From contig JAHLJT010009436.1 of assembly GCA_031308135.1 (NCBI GenBank), forward strand, positions 117,678,772-117,742,771: DNA of 64,000 nt. Direction: 5' to 3'. Source of the stretch: Acheta domesticus. Lineage: Eukaryota > Arthropoda > Insecta > Orthoptera > Gryllidae. This document shows, in pieces, positions 10,824 through 20,594 of this stretch; the first letter of the stretch is position 1; each line of letters begins with the position of its first letter. The translations under genes were made by a program, and so were the position numbers. The notes below the pieces were generated by a model that did not search any database, was not told the origin of the DNA, and saw only the letters and a list, made by a program, of their open reading frames with translations.

Positions 10824-12290
10824 GTAGAAATGTTTACAGCACTATATTGTCCTTTTATCACATCCAAGGCAGCCATTTTGTTTTGTCAAGAGTATTATAA
10901 CATATCTCTTCTTTCCATTGCCACTGTTACACAATCCTTCCATTTCACTCTTGGCCATCCTCTTTTCCTCTGTCTCTCTGGCGTCCAGTTATAAACCTTT
11001 TTGGGCACTCTTTCTGAATCTTTGTAAGTGGCCATACCATAAGAATCTTTTCTTTTCAACATCACTTAAGATCCTTCTATATTTAATCACCTTTTTATCA
11101 TCTCTGTTTTAACATGATCAAGCTGTGACTTCACAGCATCTTCTCCAAAAATTGTTTTCAACACTATTAATTCTCTTTTTCAGAGCTTGGTTTAGTACCC
11201 AAAATTCAGAGCCATATGTTATTGTGTTTTCCACCAAAGACTTAAACAGCTGGATTTTTGTTTTAGTTCTGTCCTAACTCCAAATGAGTGGGTTTAATTT
11301 AAGGATTATCTGTCGACCTTTTCCGATTTTTGATAAAATATCGGCTTGATCTGTACCCTCTTCAGTCAAAATTACTCGTAAATACTTACATCTTTTACAT
11401 TTTTCATCTTAGAACTCTCTAGAATTAAATCTTCCTGTACATCACCAACTACCAAATAATGAGCCTTTAGCAGGTTAATTTCCAATCCCCATTCTTCATA
11501 TTCCTCTACAAGTTTTCTAACCCTGTAGGAAGCATTATTTACATTTTTTGCAAGAACCACTTAATTGTCAGCAAACAATAAAGTATGTATATTTTCTTCC
11601 CCTATCAGAATTCCCATTTTAGTGCATTTCTTTAATCCATTTCTCAAGACTGATGAAATGTATATTTTGAAGAGTGTTGGGGATAAACAACATCCTTGTC
11701 TTAATCCCTTGTTAGTCGTGAATTACTCTGATAAATCTGCATACATTTAAACCTGGCTATTTCCTTCATAGAATCTCTTCATAGAAATTATGGATGTTGT
11801 TCTCTGTCATTTGCTTCCCACAACTTTTCGACAGGTTCACTATCATTCGCTTTTCTGAGGTCAACAAAAACTAGATGTAATGGGCATCCATGGGTTAGGG
11901 ACTTTTCCATTAGCTGTTTCATGCAAAAGAGATTACCTGTGCAGGATCAACTAGATCTAAATCCACTCTGTTCTTCTAGTTCTATCTCATCCCTTTCAAT
12001 GTGACCTCTCAGAACCTACCCATACAGTCTTCCTGTTGATGGGATGGCACTCAAGCCCCTGTAATTGGCGCAAACTGCTTTGTTTAATTTCTTATAAAGT
12101 GATGTAATGTATGCGCTTGTCCTGTCTTTTGGTATGGCTTCACCTTTCAGGCATTTATTCAATATTTCTGCCAAATATTCCAAGGCAACATCAGGGGCAT
12201 GTTCCAACGATTCAACAGGAACACCTCCAGCACCAGGAGCTTTGTTGTTCTTCATAGCCATTAGCTTTTACTTTCCCGTATACCTACATA
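10824..12290 (-). mobile_element. Non-LTR retrotransposon RT fragment, copy 1
   Basis: On the minus strand, 12261-12016 encodes an RT fingers motif ('NNKAPGAGGVPVE', 'ANYRGLSAIPSTGRLYG'). 11560-11372 encodes the segment after the YADD region ('EEYEEWGLEINLLKAHYLVVG'). Near 10990-10910 there is a C-terminal motif of the type 'RKRGWPRVKWKDCV'. Motif order and the 'WGLEIN-K--YL' signature fit a jockey/CR1/RTE-like element and not the R1-clade elements elsewhere in this window. The palm is interrupted by stops in both copies. The fragment starts immediately after the foldback element and runs to repeat copy B. Confidence 0.75.
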
Positions 12291-13660
12291 TATACGGAGT
12301 AATATACGTAGTATAGGGAAAGTTATGTAATGCTGCATGAATAAACGGCGAATTTTCGCCAGAAAAAATGTTGTTGCTGGGCCGTGATAACCAAAAAGTG
12401 TATAAAACCAGTTGCTAAATTAAGAAAAAATCCCCTAACACGTGGTGTACTCAGAACCCCTCTTTTGTGAGTCTTTGATACCAAAAAACCAATTGAAAGG
12501 AAAACATCCATCTGTGAACACTGCTAGCACCTAAACCATACATATAATTTCTTCCAAAATGGATATTCCCCAGTCGATCTGGTTCGAGTCAAAGCTTTGA
12601 GATTTTTAAAAAGATTCTATAAAATTTGGGGGTACTTTACATAACGCTCCCTGGACATTTTCGAAATTTTCTCAAAAACAGCTCCAACATGTTTCTTTAA
12701 ATTTCTTGTAAGAACAGAGTAAAATGCACTTATTAAGGTGGAATAGAATTTTCGAAAATCGCAAAAGTCTGAATTCTATTCAGCGTCTTCCTCCAACTAC
12801 AAAGTTACAAATAGATTTTTTCTTCAAATAAAATTTGATCCTCATAGTGAGTTTTTTCTTTAAGGTCATGTACATTTTTTTGAAAATTTTAGTACTTTTC
12901 ACGCAATATTGCAGTAATATGTGCAATTTTAAAAAATTACAAAAACAAGATTTTCTTAAAAACAGCTTCAAACTTTTGGTACGGATAGTGCTAAATGTAC
13001 TCTATGTGATGACATAAAATCCATATTGCTCTATCCTTGCCCTAACATTGTATTTTTTTTACTTGTCTCTCATGTCGGTAATATTTACATTAGTGGTGAT
13101 TTGTTTACATTATTATATTTACAAGTACATGTGATTTAAATAATGTCAAGTAAAGTTTCTCGAAAACTCTATCACTTTCTCGGAAACTAGCTCCAAATTC
13201 CGCATTTTCAGAAACGCTTAAATGCTATTTTCTCAAAAATGGCTCCAAATGTTTTCTTCATACTTTTGGAATGGATAGTGCTAATTGCATTCTTCAATAC
13301 GACATAAAGTTCAATCTGCAGTATTTTTTGTTTTTGCAAAAATTATATGAATGTAATTTTTTAGAGATCCCTCACATCTTTAATAAGCACATTACCAGCA
13401 ATTTGTAAACACTATCGTACTTTTAAGTCAAAGTGCTAAAAATGACGTCAAATGAAGTATTTCGAAAACTCAAACATTTTCTGTGAAACAGAGCTTTAAA
13501 TTTCGCATTTTTTAGTAGCGCTTAAACGCCATTTTCATAAAAACGGCTCCGAATTTTTAAAAGAAAATTGCCATTTAAGACAAGATTTTAGTGTTCTTTA
13601 ATATTCTAAAAATGAACATTTCCGTTCTACTGTTAGGACACCAAAAAATTAAGTAACTTT
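12290..13660. repeat. Dispersed non-coding repeat family, copy B
   Basis: Begins with 'gtatagggaaagttatgtaatgct', which is shared with 13812-13830, and continues colinearly with copies A and C through 12900. The downstream part (13140-13560) contains an internal degenerate tandem: segments with 'tttctcgaaaact', 'aaattccgcattttcagaaacgctt' and 'tctcaaaaatggctccaaat' recur at intervals of about 300 bp. No coding capacity seen. The copy 2 counterpart is about 47672-49040. Confidence 0.7.
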
Positions 13661-14086
13661 TGGCGGCGATAGATGGCAGCTAGCAAGAGTAAGTGTCAAG
13701 TCCAAATAGCTAGCCGAGACCGAGGAAATAGAAAGCTAATATGGAACAGTCTGTGCCATTCTGTAGCATCACTAGTTACTTTCCTGTATACTATACGTAC
13801 ATATAGTACAGGGAAAGTTATGTAATGCTCTGCGAAAAAAACGGGTGTTTCCGGGAGAAAAACTCTCGCTACAGGGCCCTGATTAGGAAATGGTGGATAA
13901 ATCCAGTTGCTAAATTCAGAGAAAAAACCTCCGAACTCATGCTGCAGCCAGAATCCCAGTTTTGTGAGTCTTTGATACCGAAAAATCAATTGAAAGCAAA
14001 TGTCCGTCTGTGAACAACGCTAGCGTCTAAACCGTTCAGCCAATTTTCTACAAAGTTTATACTCCTTGGTCGATCTGGCTAATCTC

Positions 14087-15314
14087 ACAGTTTAATATAA
14101 CAGTTGCGAAGCTCCCTACAATTTTTTTCATCCGGTGCGTCTGCAGCGCTCCCAGTGGCGAGCAAGAGGCAGCACCAGTAAATAGAGATGCGGTATACGT
14201 ATTTGCATACTGTTTAAATGTTGTGCAGTTTATGTCTGCTTTTAACAAAGCCACACTTTGCAAACTCTTTAATAGCACAAAGAGTGTAAGTGGCAATTGT
14301 GAAGTAATTGACTGGAGTCACCTCATTTCAGACATAAATTCTGAGAACAATGTGAGGTTTTCTTACTCCTTAAGTAGCACAAATAATATGTCTGAGCAAC
14401 CTGAACTTACTGTCCCAAATGTTAGTATGCCAAAAGCTCTGGCAGAAGCAAACTCTAAGCGATGCACGTTTGGCTTCATTGTGAAAAAAGTACTTTCAGT
14501 GCATAATTGTACAGTGTGTAAATCGGCCCTATCTGATTGAGAGAGCCCTTCAAGTGATCATGACTTTACTAAGATGTACACCAATTTCAAGAGATTTGAT
14601 ACAGTCAGGGAAGATGGAGGCTTGACTGTGTGTACAGGGCATTCATATTTTGGAAGAATGTGAAAATGAACTTGAAAAACATTTCCAAGAAAACATTCAT
14701 AGAATGAAATGTGGGGAATTATTGCTTGAAAAATTGAGGAAAATAAAAGAATTTCCTATTGAATGTTGCGAAGGGACAAAATTGCTTGTATTAAAAATAT
14801 TTATAAGGGTAAGATTGCATTATATAATGAAATTTAATAATGAGAAAATGCCAACAAAAGGTAGAAATAACAAAATATTAAAATTTAATTATTTTGGATG
14901 CTAAAAAAGATTCATTGTCAGTTGGTAAATACAATGCTAATCTTGAATTATGCTATTTTACCACTTTTAATGTATTATCATGATCCAGTTGTAATTATTT
15001 TTTAACTATGTAACCTTGACAGTACACTTACTTTGAGAGAAATAAATTTGTATCATATGTTAAACATTGAATGGGCATTTTATTATGTGTATATCATTAA
15101 CTATTAGATGTTACGTACATTCCTAGGTGTTGTTTTAATCGTGTTCTAAAATATTAAGCATTAAAAATTATGAATTTCTCGGCCGTCTCCTATTATCCCT
15201 AGTGGCATTAAAGAAACTCCTCTTGCTGGCCACCAGGGGCACTAGTGTCGTGCGACCTGTCAAACGGATGAATTCTCGTCCCATTAGAGCTTCGCAACTG
15301 TTATATTAAACTGT
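14087..15314 (+). mobile_element. 1.23-kb DNA transposon with 28-bp TIRs and 9-bp target duplication, copy 1
   Basis: The terminal inverted repeats start 'acagtttaatataacagttg' and are perfect for 28 bp (14087-14114 and 15287-15314). The 9-bp duplication GCTAATCTC flanks both sides (14078-14086, 15315-15323). The inside carries a 105-145 codon reading frame on the plus strand and no complete transposase, so it is probably an internally deleted element. A 9-bp duplication is typical of Mutator-like elements; the protein remnant is more suggestive of the P-element/THAP9 C-terminus. The superfamily is therefore open. Confidence 0.85.
14223..14540 (+). pseudogene. Transposase-like C-terminal remnant, copy 1
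   Basis: This frame is open for 105 codons from its first ATG. In copy 2 it is open for 145 codons because one base near 14156 is present there (gtgtgcga against gtggcga). Features are a Ser/Asn-rich middle and the C-terminal pattern 'FGFIVKKVLSVHNCTVCKSAL'-like: a hydrophobic-basic helix followed by CxxC. That pattern resembles the C-terminal end of P-element/THAP9-type transposases. No catalytic core, DNA-binding domain or start signal is visible. It lies inside the element at 14087-15314 and probably belongs to it. Confidence 0.45.
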
Positions 15315-15850
15315 GCTAATCTCGTGACAATGGGGGGGGGGGGTACTTTACATGAAGTCCCCCAGATATTTCAAAATTTTCTCAAAATGGCTCCTCATTT
15401 TTTCTTTAAATTTGTCATAATAGAGTAAAATACACTTGTAAAGGTGGCATAGGTCCCATTTTTTACAATTAACTCTAAATTTCGAAAATTGCAAAAGTTT
15501 GAAAATTTTTCGGCGTTTTTCTACAAGTACAAAATTGAAGATGGATATTTTTCCTTCATACAAAATTTGTTCCTAATAGCAAGTTCTTTTTTTAAGGTCA
15601 TGTACATTTTTTTTTGAAAATTTTAGTAGTTCGCGCAATATGTGCAATGGCTCCAATTTTTTCCTTTAAACTTTTTGTGGGGATAGTGACAAATATACTC
15701 TATTAGATAACATAAACGCCATATTGCTCTATTCTTTTGTTTCTTCAAAAATTGCAAAAAATGTAAGCTTTTGACTTGCCTCTCACGTGGTTAATATTTA
15801 TTTTAGCTGTGATTTGTTGACATTAGTATACTAATGAGTATGTGCTTTAA

Positions 15851-16390
15851 GGTGAGACGGTGGGCCCTCTCCCATCAATGTTAAAACAAGCAACTTTGTG
15901 ATCCATTTTCTCAGAAACTACTGATTAAATTTTTTTGAATTTTGTACTACTTATTAAGTAATACATGAAAAGATTACTGATCCTCAGTTAAGTTGCTACC
16001 TCTTTTCTGAAGCGATTTTTTTCTCCAAAACACAATTTTTTTCTAAAACAAAATGTGCAAAAAAAAATCCTAACACATGGACTAGAGAAGTAATAATCAT
16101 GATTGAGATCCACATTCTTATTATAACGTGATTTATCGTCAGTAAAAATTTCATGCAGATATCTTTAATAGTTTCGGAGATAATGGGACAAACGTTTGAA
16201 AATTTTAACTTCTGAGAAAATGGCATTCAAAGTTTTCAGAGAAGCATATGTTAGGAAAACTTAGAATATTTTTTACTACAGAGTAACTAAAGGCAGCCTT
16301 CATCATAATAACAGGCTTCGCTATCTTTTAGACCAGCTGAGTTTTTCTTTTCTTCTTCTTCTTTGGCATATTTTGCCTTGCATTGCATTA
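15851..16390. other. NOL6 intron segment, no gene seen
   Basis: AT-rich sequence with poly-T and poly-A tracts and no recognisable coding or repeat identity beyond its counterpart in copy 2. Confidence 0.5.
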
Positions 16391-16560
16391 AGTAGACATC
16401 CTAAATGAAACATATAAGCAAGATTTTTCATTCTTGAATTGCCAGATGTTGGTTTAGCCGTGATCGCTAAGTCATTGTACATTCCTGGCTAGGGTGAACA
16501 CATGACTTGTGTCGGTTCGAATCTTCATCTAAAACCGTGCTTAGCTGCTAATAGCACTAA
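16391..16560 (+). repeat. tRNA-like SINE, family 1, member 1
   Basis: Homologous to 22756-22912 over the whole unit, from 'agacatcct' to 'cttagctgct'. It contains a match to the RNA polymerase III A box (16450-16460, tggtttagccg) and a near-perfect B box (16514-16524, ggttcgaatct), 53 bases apart. Two independent insertions sharing these boxes indicate a SINE with a tRNA-derived head. The minisatellite starts right after this member only. The copy 2 counterpart is about 51768-51930. Confidence 0.65.
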
Positions 16561-16825
16561 ATGCGGTAGTGGTTGTAGTAGTAACGGTAGCAGTTGTAGT
16601 AGTAGCGGTAGCAATTGTAGTAGTAGCGGTAGCATTGTAGTAGTAGCGGTAGTGGTTGTAGTAGTAGCGGTAGCGGTTGTAGTAGTAGCGGTAGCGGTTG
16701 TAGTAGTAGGAGTAGCGGTAGCGGTTTGTAGTAGTAGGAGTAGCGGTAGCTGTTGTAGTAGTAGCGGTAGCAGCAGTAGCGGTAGCAGCTAGTAGCGGTA
16801 GCGGTAGCAGTAGAAGTAACAGTAG
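16561..16825. repeat. GTAGTAGCGGTAGC minisatellite
   Basis: Imperfect tandem array built from GTAGTAGTAGCGGTAGCGGTT-like units of 12-18 bases, degenerate derivatives of a GTA/GCG trinucleotide. Open frames in several registers (Ser/Gly/Cys-rich, Val-rich, Tyr-rich) are by-products of the triplet periodicity. Copy 2 (about 51938-52205) has a slightly different unit count. Confidence 0.9.
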
Positions 16826-17100
16826 TAGTATACAGTGTGTCCCACCAACTATGGACCACCCCCCTAACTTCTAAATGGTTCAGGATATCGAAATAAAGTT
16901 TTTGCTGAATAATGCAGACTCATGGGGCACGTAACATGCCATAGAGAAATTGTATATATTTTTAGTTTCCGAGAAATTAATCTTTGATTTTTAAGTAGAA
17001 CTATATATTTTTTCTCACCAGCAATGGATAGATCATGGAAAGAGGAATAAATGATGCTTCATGTGCTGGGATTTTGATAGCAATTTGCGTATAAAATTAG
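16826..17100. mobile_element. Possible solo transposon end
   Basis: Starts 'tacagtgtgtcccaccaact' directly after TATA-like sequence. This form (TACAG-G-GTGTCCC) is common at the ends of insect DNA transposons. No matching inverted end was found nearby, so this is either a truncated element or chance. The copy 2 counterpart starts about 52204. Confidence 0.3.
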
Positions 17101-17130
17101 TAGACCAGTAGCTTCAAGTACAAAGACTCT

Positions 17131-17640
17131 GCTTTGGCGGATTCGATGGTGTAACGGTTAGCGTACCGGACTGTCATACCCAGTTCACGGGTTCAAACCC
17201 AATTCGCTACCTGCCGCTGCTGCTACCGAAATTCGAAGCCATGGATTTTTAAGGGCGAAAAAATCCTTCGTACGCCTTCCTTCGGAGGGGAAGTAAAGCC
17301 TGCTGACCCATGTTAGTAGATTTACTTGCATGTAAAGATCCTCAAGCCTAAAATGATGCCTCTGAGCTAAATTCAAATCGCCTGTTTTGTCGCCCGAGAT
17401 AATACCTTCTTTCTCTGCTAGTTGATGAAAGGAGTATAGTGAAATTTGCGTGGTCTGACGGAAGAGCGGGCCTGATGGCCCGAGTCTCGCCATGTAAAAT
17501 AAGACATTAACTAACTGCTGAATTAATTGGCTAAGATTTTGGGAATCGCGGTAAGGAGAGAGATTATAAGGCCATCCAGAATAACCGTGTACTAGATGGA
17601 GCAGGTTGATACTCAACTGGTTCTGAAGATATTAGCAGAA
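17131..17640 (+). repeat. tRNA-like SINE, family 2
   Basis: Contains a perfect A box (17147-17157, tggtgtaacgg) and perfect B box (17190-17200, ggttcaaaccc) 32 bases apart, a GTC anticodon-like triplet in between, and no pairing acceptor stem. This marks it as a tRNA-derived SINE head and not a functional tRNA. About 80 bases downstream is 'ccttcggaggggaagtaaagcc', which resembles the conserved central motif (CCTTCGGATGGGACGTTAAA type) of several animal SINE families. The copy 2 counterpart is about 52506-53010. Confidence 0.6.
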
Positions 17641-18434
17641 ATTTTTTGGACCAGAAGATATGAGTTCCACTTCATAATGTGCATGTTGGATGTCAATTGC
17701 AGAGTTGACAAAGTTTCGCAACAGTTTCTAATCAGCAAATAATGTAGTGTTGTTTCTGCACTTAACTTATTTAATCAAGATTTCTTCTTCAGCGCTATCA
17801 ATTATTGAATAGTGGATGTTATCCTTGGTTTATTCTGAAGGATTCCTTTTCTGGTTGCGAATGAGGATCACTAGCTGCGAATGAGCTGTAGGGATTGCGA
17901 ATGAGCTGTAGGGATGATAGTAGTTTTGAGGTCCTTCCAGAGGTCAAGAGTCATATGGGATGGTGAAGGAAGGTGAGCTAGAAGAGAGTGGTGTTAATAT
18001 GGGTATCATTAGCTGTGCAAAAATTTCAGAGAGGATGATGTGCTTTGTGTGGGTTGGACAAGAATAACAGTTATACTGTTTATGAGGAGTGTGTCGTCTG
18101 ATTTAGTTACAGGTGGAAGGTGGGGATCTTATGTACATAGATTATCTGTGTTAGTGAGGATCAGATCAAGTAGAGATGCCTGTTGAGTTCCTTGGTAACG
18201 AATTGGTTTGGTAATCAATCACTAGAGATTGGTGGTGCTATATAAATCTAGGAAATCTTTTTCAAGGCTGGCCAGGAGCTTCCAGTTAACATCTGGGCAA
18301 GTAAAGTCCCTAAGAACTAGAAATTAGAATTGTCAGATAATTTCAATAGAAGTAGATTTTTTACAACATATTACATCTACAAAAGGATGCATATTTTAAG
18401 TATTTCATTCTATTTGTACCAAGACTAGGCACTC
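17641..18434. other. NOL6 intron segment with a small tandem duplication
   Basis: No gene seen. 'ttgcgaatgagctgtaggga' is repeated in tandem at about 17876-17915, after a degenerate first unit at 17860. Confidence 0.6.
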
Positions 18435-18438
18435 TTAA

Positions 18439-19147
18439 CCCTTTGCGGTCCTCTGTCCCGCGTGGCGGGACACAGCGTTTTTCTCGTTGCAGACCCTTTA
18501 CATCCCCAGGTAGCTGGTTGCACCGGTCCGGCTTGCCGCGGCGTAAGAAACTGTACTCGGGTTTTCAAATTATTTTCGTATTATTACAATCAAAACATTT
18601 TAATTTATTTGCCTAATTCATAATACATAATTTTGTAACTTAATGTTTGGTGCGGAGAGCTTCACCTCATTACCAATAATGCCTGTATATTGCATTGTAT
18701 GAACAAAGTCCGAGTTATGATTACAGTCATTTTCTTCAAACTCCTCGGAATATCTCGAGAAAATGTTTTCAAATTCTTACTTTCCTGAAGATTGTTAAGG
18801 TCTCAGAATTGTTTACCGATTCACACAATTCAAGTTTCGACAATCTCGAACATTTACTTCTCGATGTCACCATAAGTTTAACTGCAACCTCGTAAGCAAA
18901 CTGATTTTAAACAACATAAAATGGGAAAAGTCTGGCTACAATGATGGAAAATACTGTCTAATCTCTTCTGAAGATAATTAGTTGTACAGGAAACCGGTGT
19001 CATTTACCTGAGTGGAATAAAACAGAGTTAAATATAGGTCCCGCCCCACGGGACAAAGGACCAGACGCAGGAAAAAGGAAAGTCCCGTGACGCGGGACAT
19101 CGGACCGCCAGACGAAGCAGACGGAAAAGTGAAAGGACCGCAAAGGG
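18439..19147. mobile_element. piggyBac-type MITE, copy 1
   Basis: The ends are inverted repeats 'ccctttgcggtcc' (from 18439) and 'ggaccgcaaaggg' (to 19147), flanked on each side by TTAA (18435-18438, 19148-19151). TTAA duplication and CCC-beginning termini are the hallmarks of piggyBac elements. Sub-terminal blocks 'gtcccgcgtggcgggac' and 'gtcccgtgacgcgggac' are themselves palindromic and present at both ends. No transposase is encoded in 709 bp. It lies in a NOL6 intron. Confidence 0.9.
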
Positions 19148-19151
19148 TTAA

Positions 19152-20082
19152 GTCATCACCATGTTGAACTTTTCAAAGAGCTGTTTCATTTTAAAGTCAG
19201 CTAAGTAATGCATTTTATGAGGCTTTAAACTTGATTACTGATATGTTTCAATTTTTAAACAGTGCTCTGTTCTGGCTGCCTTGGACAACCTTATGGTAAT
19301 GACACTGATTGCAATAGAAACATTCATCTCAAAGAGCACTGATTATATAAAAGGTAATCTCTTTACACCTTAATACACATTTTCTGGAATTATATACATC
19401 ACATATAGTGGAATCTCTTTAGCACGTTCCCGGTTTACCACGTATTCCTACTTAGAACATTCATATTTCAGTTCCCAGTCCCAATTTCATCAATTACTCG
19501 TTTACATGTTCAAACATTCCAGCTTAGCATGTTCAAAGTTGTAGGGAACTTACTTCCGAGAGGTACGTGTTTTTCTGGTGCACCAGCGCCATCTTCAGTG
19601 TGTGTTTTCAGGTATCAGGTTTTGGGTACCACTTTCACTTTGTCCGATTCCAGAGCAGGAAAAACATGTTGCACTGTACCTCTGTACCATCTTCATTGTG
19701 TGATCCACATGTTTTCTGTAGTTTCTGTGTTTCTGTTTCTTTGATGTGGTAAAGTGATGTGTTACTTTGAGTGTTCTCTCTCTCTCTTTTGTTGTTGTTG
19801 TTGTTGTTGTAATTTACTTCTTTCTTTCTTTTTTTACTTGTCATTTGAGTAAATTTTGGTTAACCCAATGGACATTTGTGTGTTAATTATATATATATTA
19901 GTTTTCTGTATTATGGTGGTTTTGCAGATGGAAATATGGAAAATAAGTATAATTTGCACATTTTTGGTTAGCATGTTTTCCAGCTTATGACGTTCAAATT
20001 TTCAGTCCCTTAAAAAACGTACTAATGAGATTCCACTGTATTAAAATTATAATGTAATAAATATTAAATATTAAGAACTCAC
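19152..20082. other. NOL6 intron segment, no gene seen
   Basis: Holds a (GTT)n run near 19789-19809 and the inverted words 'agtggaatctctttagcacg' (19408) and 'acgtactaatgagattccac' (about 20018-20037). These could be the ends of an unidentified 0.6-kb element with internal 'ttagcatgtt' repeats. No coding signal. Confidence 0.45.
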
Positions 20083-20337
20083 GTGTGAATTCTGAATTCA
20101 AATTGACAATTATTGGTACTGTGAGCCAATCAGTACAGCTCATCAATCTCAGAAAAATGTAATAAACCCAACTGTGATTGAACTGGTGGATAAAATGGCT
20201 CAGGAGACACGAAAAGGTAAGCAACTAATAACTCAATTACAAGATCAGGAAAATGTGGAGGGCCCATCAATTGCGATGCCAACCACCGTTTGGCAAGACA
20301 AGCAGTAGGACCAAATCCTGGAAATTGTTGGTGAAGT
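20083..20337 (-). CDS. NOL6: NOL6 exon, copy 1
   Basis: Encodes 'LHQQFPGFGPTACLAKRW', 'FPDLVIELLVAYLF', 'PEPFYPPVQSQLGLLHF', then 'DWLTVPIIVNLNSEFT'. This is the most diagnostic stretch of the NOL6/Nrap/Utp22 family (the AKRW helix and the 'VNLN-E-T' end). NOL6 acts in the nucleolus as part of the UTP-C module of the SSU processome. The acceptor is tttcag before ACTTCACC and the donor is a consensus GTGAGT. The first base completes a Gly codon with the GG of the previous exon, and the last C passes to the exon at 8186-8397. Copy 1 has one A too many in a run near 20153-20157, shifting the frame after 'LLHF'. Copy 2 has the correct count and reads through. Confidence 0.93.
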
Positions 20338-20431
20338 CTGAAACAATTTGTAAGCAAGACAAAAATGATGGTGGATTTTAATAACGAAAATATAAAGTGC
20401 AAAAAATATTAAGTGCAAAACGCATACAAAC

Positions 20432-20594
20432 CCATGAGAGAACTCGTAAGTTTGGGCAATAAAACTAGCTTCTGCTCAAGAGCCAAAGTTTCAGGAGTGT
20501 CATGGTACCCCACTATGCCAAGTGCATCTACTCGTTGTTTCATGAGTGATACTTCTTTCAAGGCTGCTAACCAAATTCTGAACACAAAGCCATC
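20432..20594 (-). CDS. NOL6: NOL6 exon, copy 1
   Basis: Encodes 'DGFVFRIWLAALKEV' and 'YHDTPETLALEQKLVLLPKL', matching the conserved 'DGFVFR' entry and 'DT--SLALE---LLP-LTSALHG' block of NOL6. The acceptor is ttcacag before GATGGC. The donor is GTTTGT, a weaker site, after CATGG. It joins in phase 0 to the exon ending 'DFVDIWK' and leaves GG, which with the A of the next exon makes Gly. Copy 1 lacks one base near 20437 (catgagag against catgaagag in copy 2), so its reading frame breaks just before the donor. Copy 2 is 164 nt and intact. Confidence 0.92.

Larger units (their letters stand above)
13780..15850. repeat. Dispersed non-coding repeat family, copy C, interrupted by a transposon
   Basis: The left half (about 13790-14086) matches 12310-12580 ('agggaaagttatgtaatgct', 'ccagttgctaaattcagag', 'gtgagtctttgatacc', 'ccgtctgtgaac-acgctagcgtctaaacc', 'gtcgatctgg'). 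The right half (15324-15850) resumes with the block that follows in copy B ('gggtactttacat', then the 'gagtaaaatacactt' block). The 1.23-kb element at 14087-15314 separates the halves, so it inserted after this repeat. Confidence 0.75.

Noticed and set aside
16502..16859. Ser/Gly/Cys-rich or Val-rich proteins
   Set aside because: The triplet periodicity of the minisatellite keeps several frames open; composition is pure repeat.
17140..17215. Functional tRNA-Asp gene
   Set aside because: Pol III boxes are perfect, but the acceptor and anticodon stems do not pair, so it is better read as a SINE head.
17185..17616. 143-codon minus-strand frame
   Set aside because: It is antisense to a SINE and is split in copy 2.
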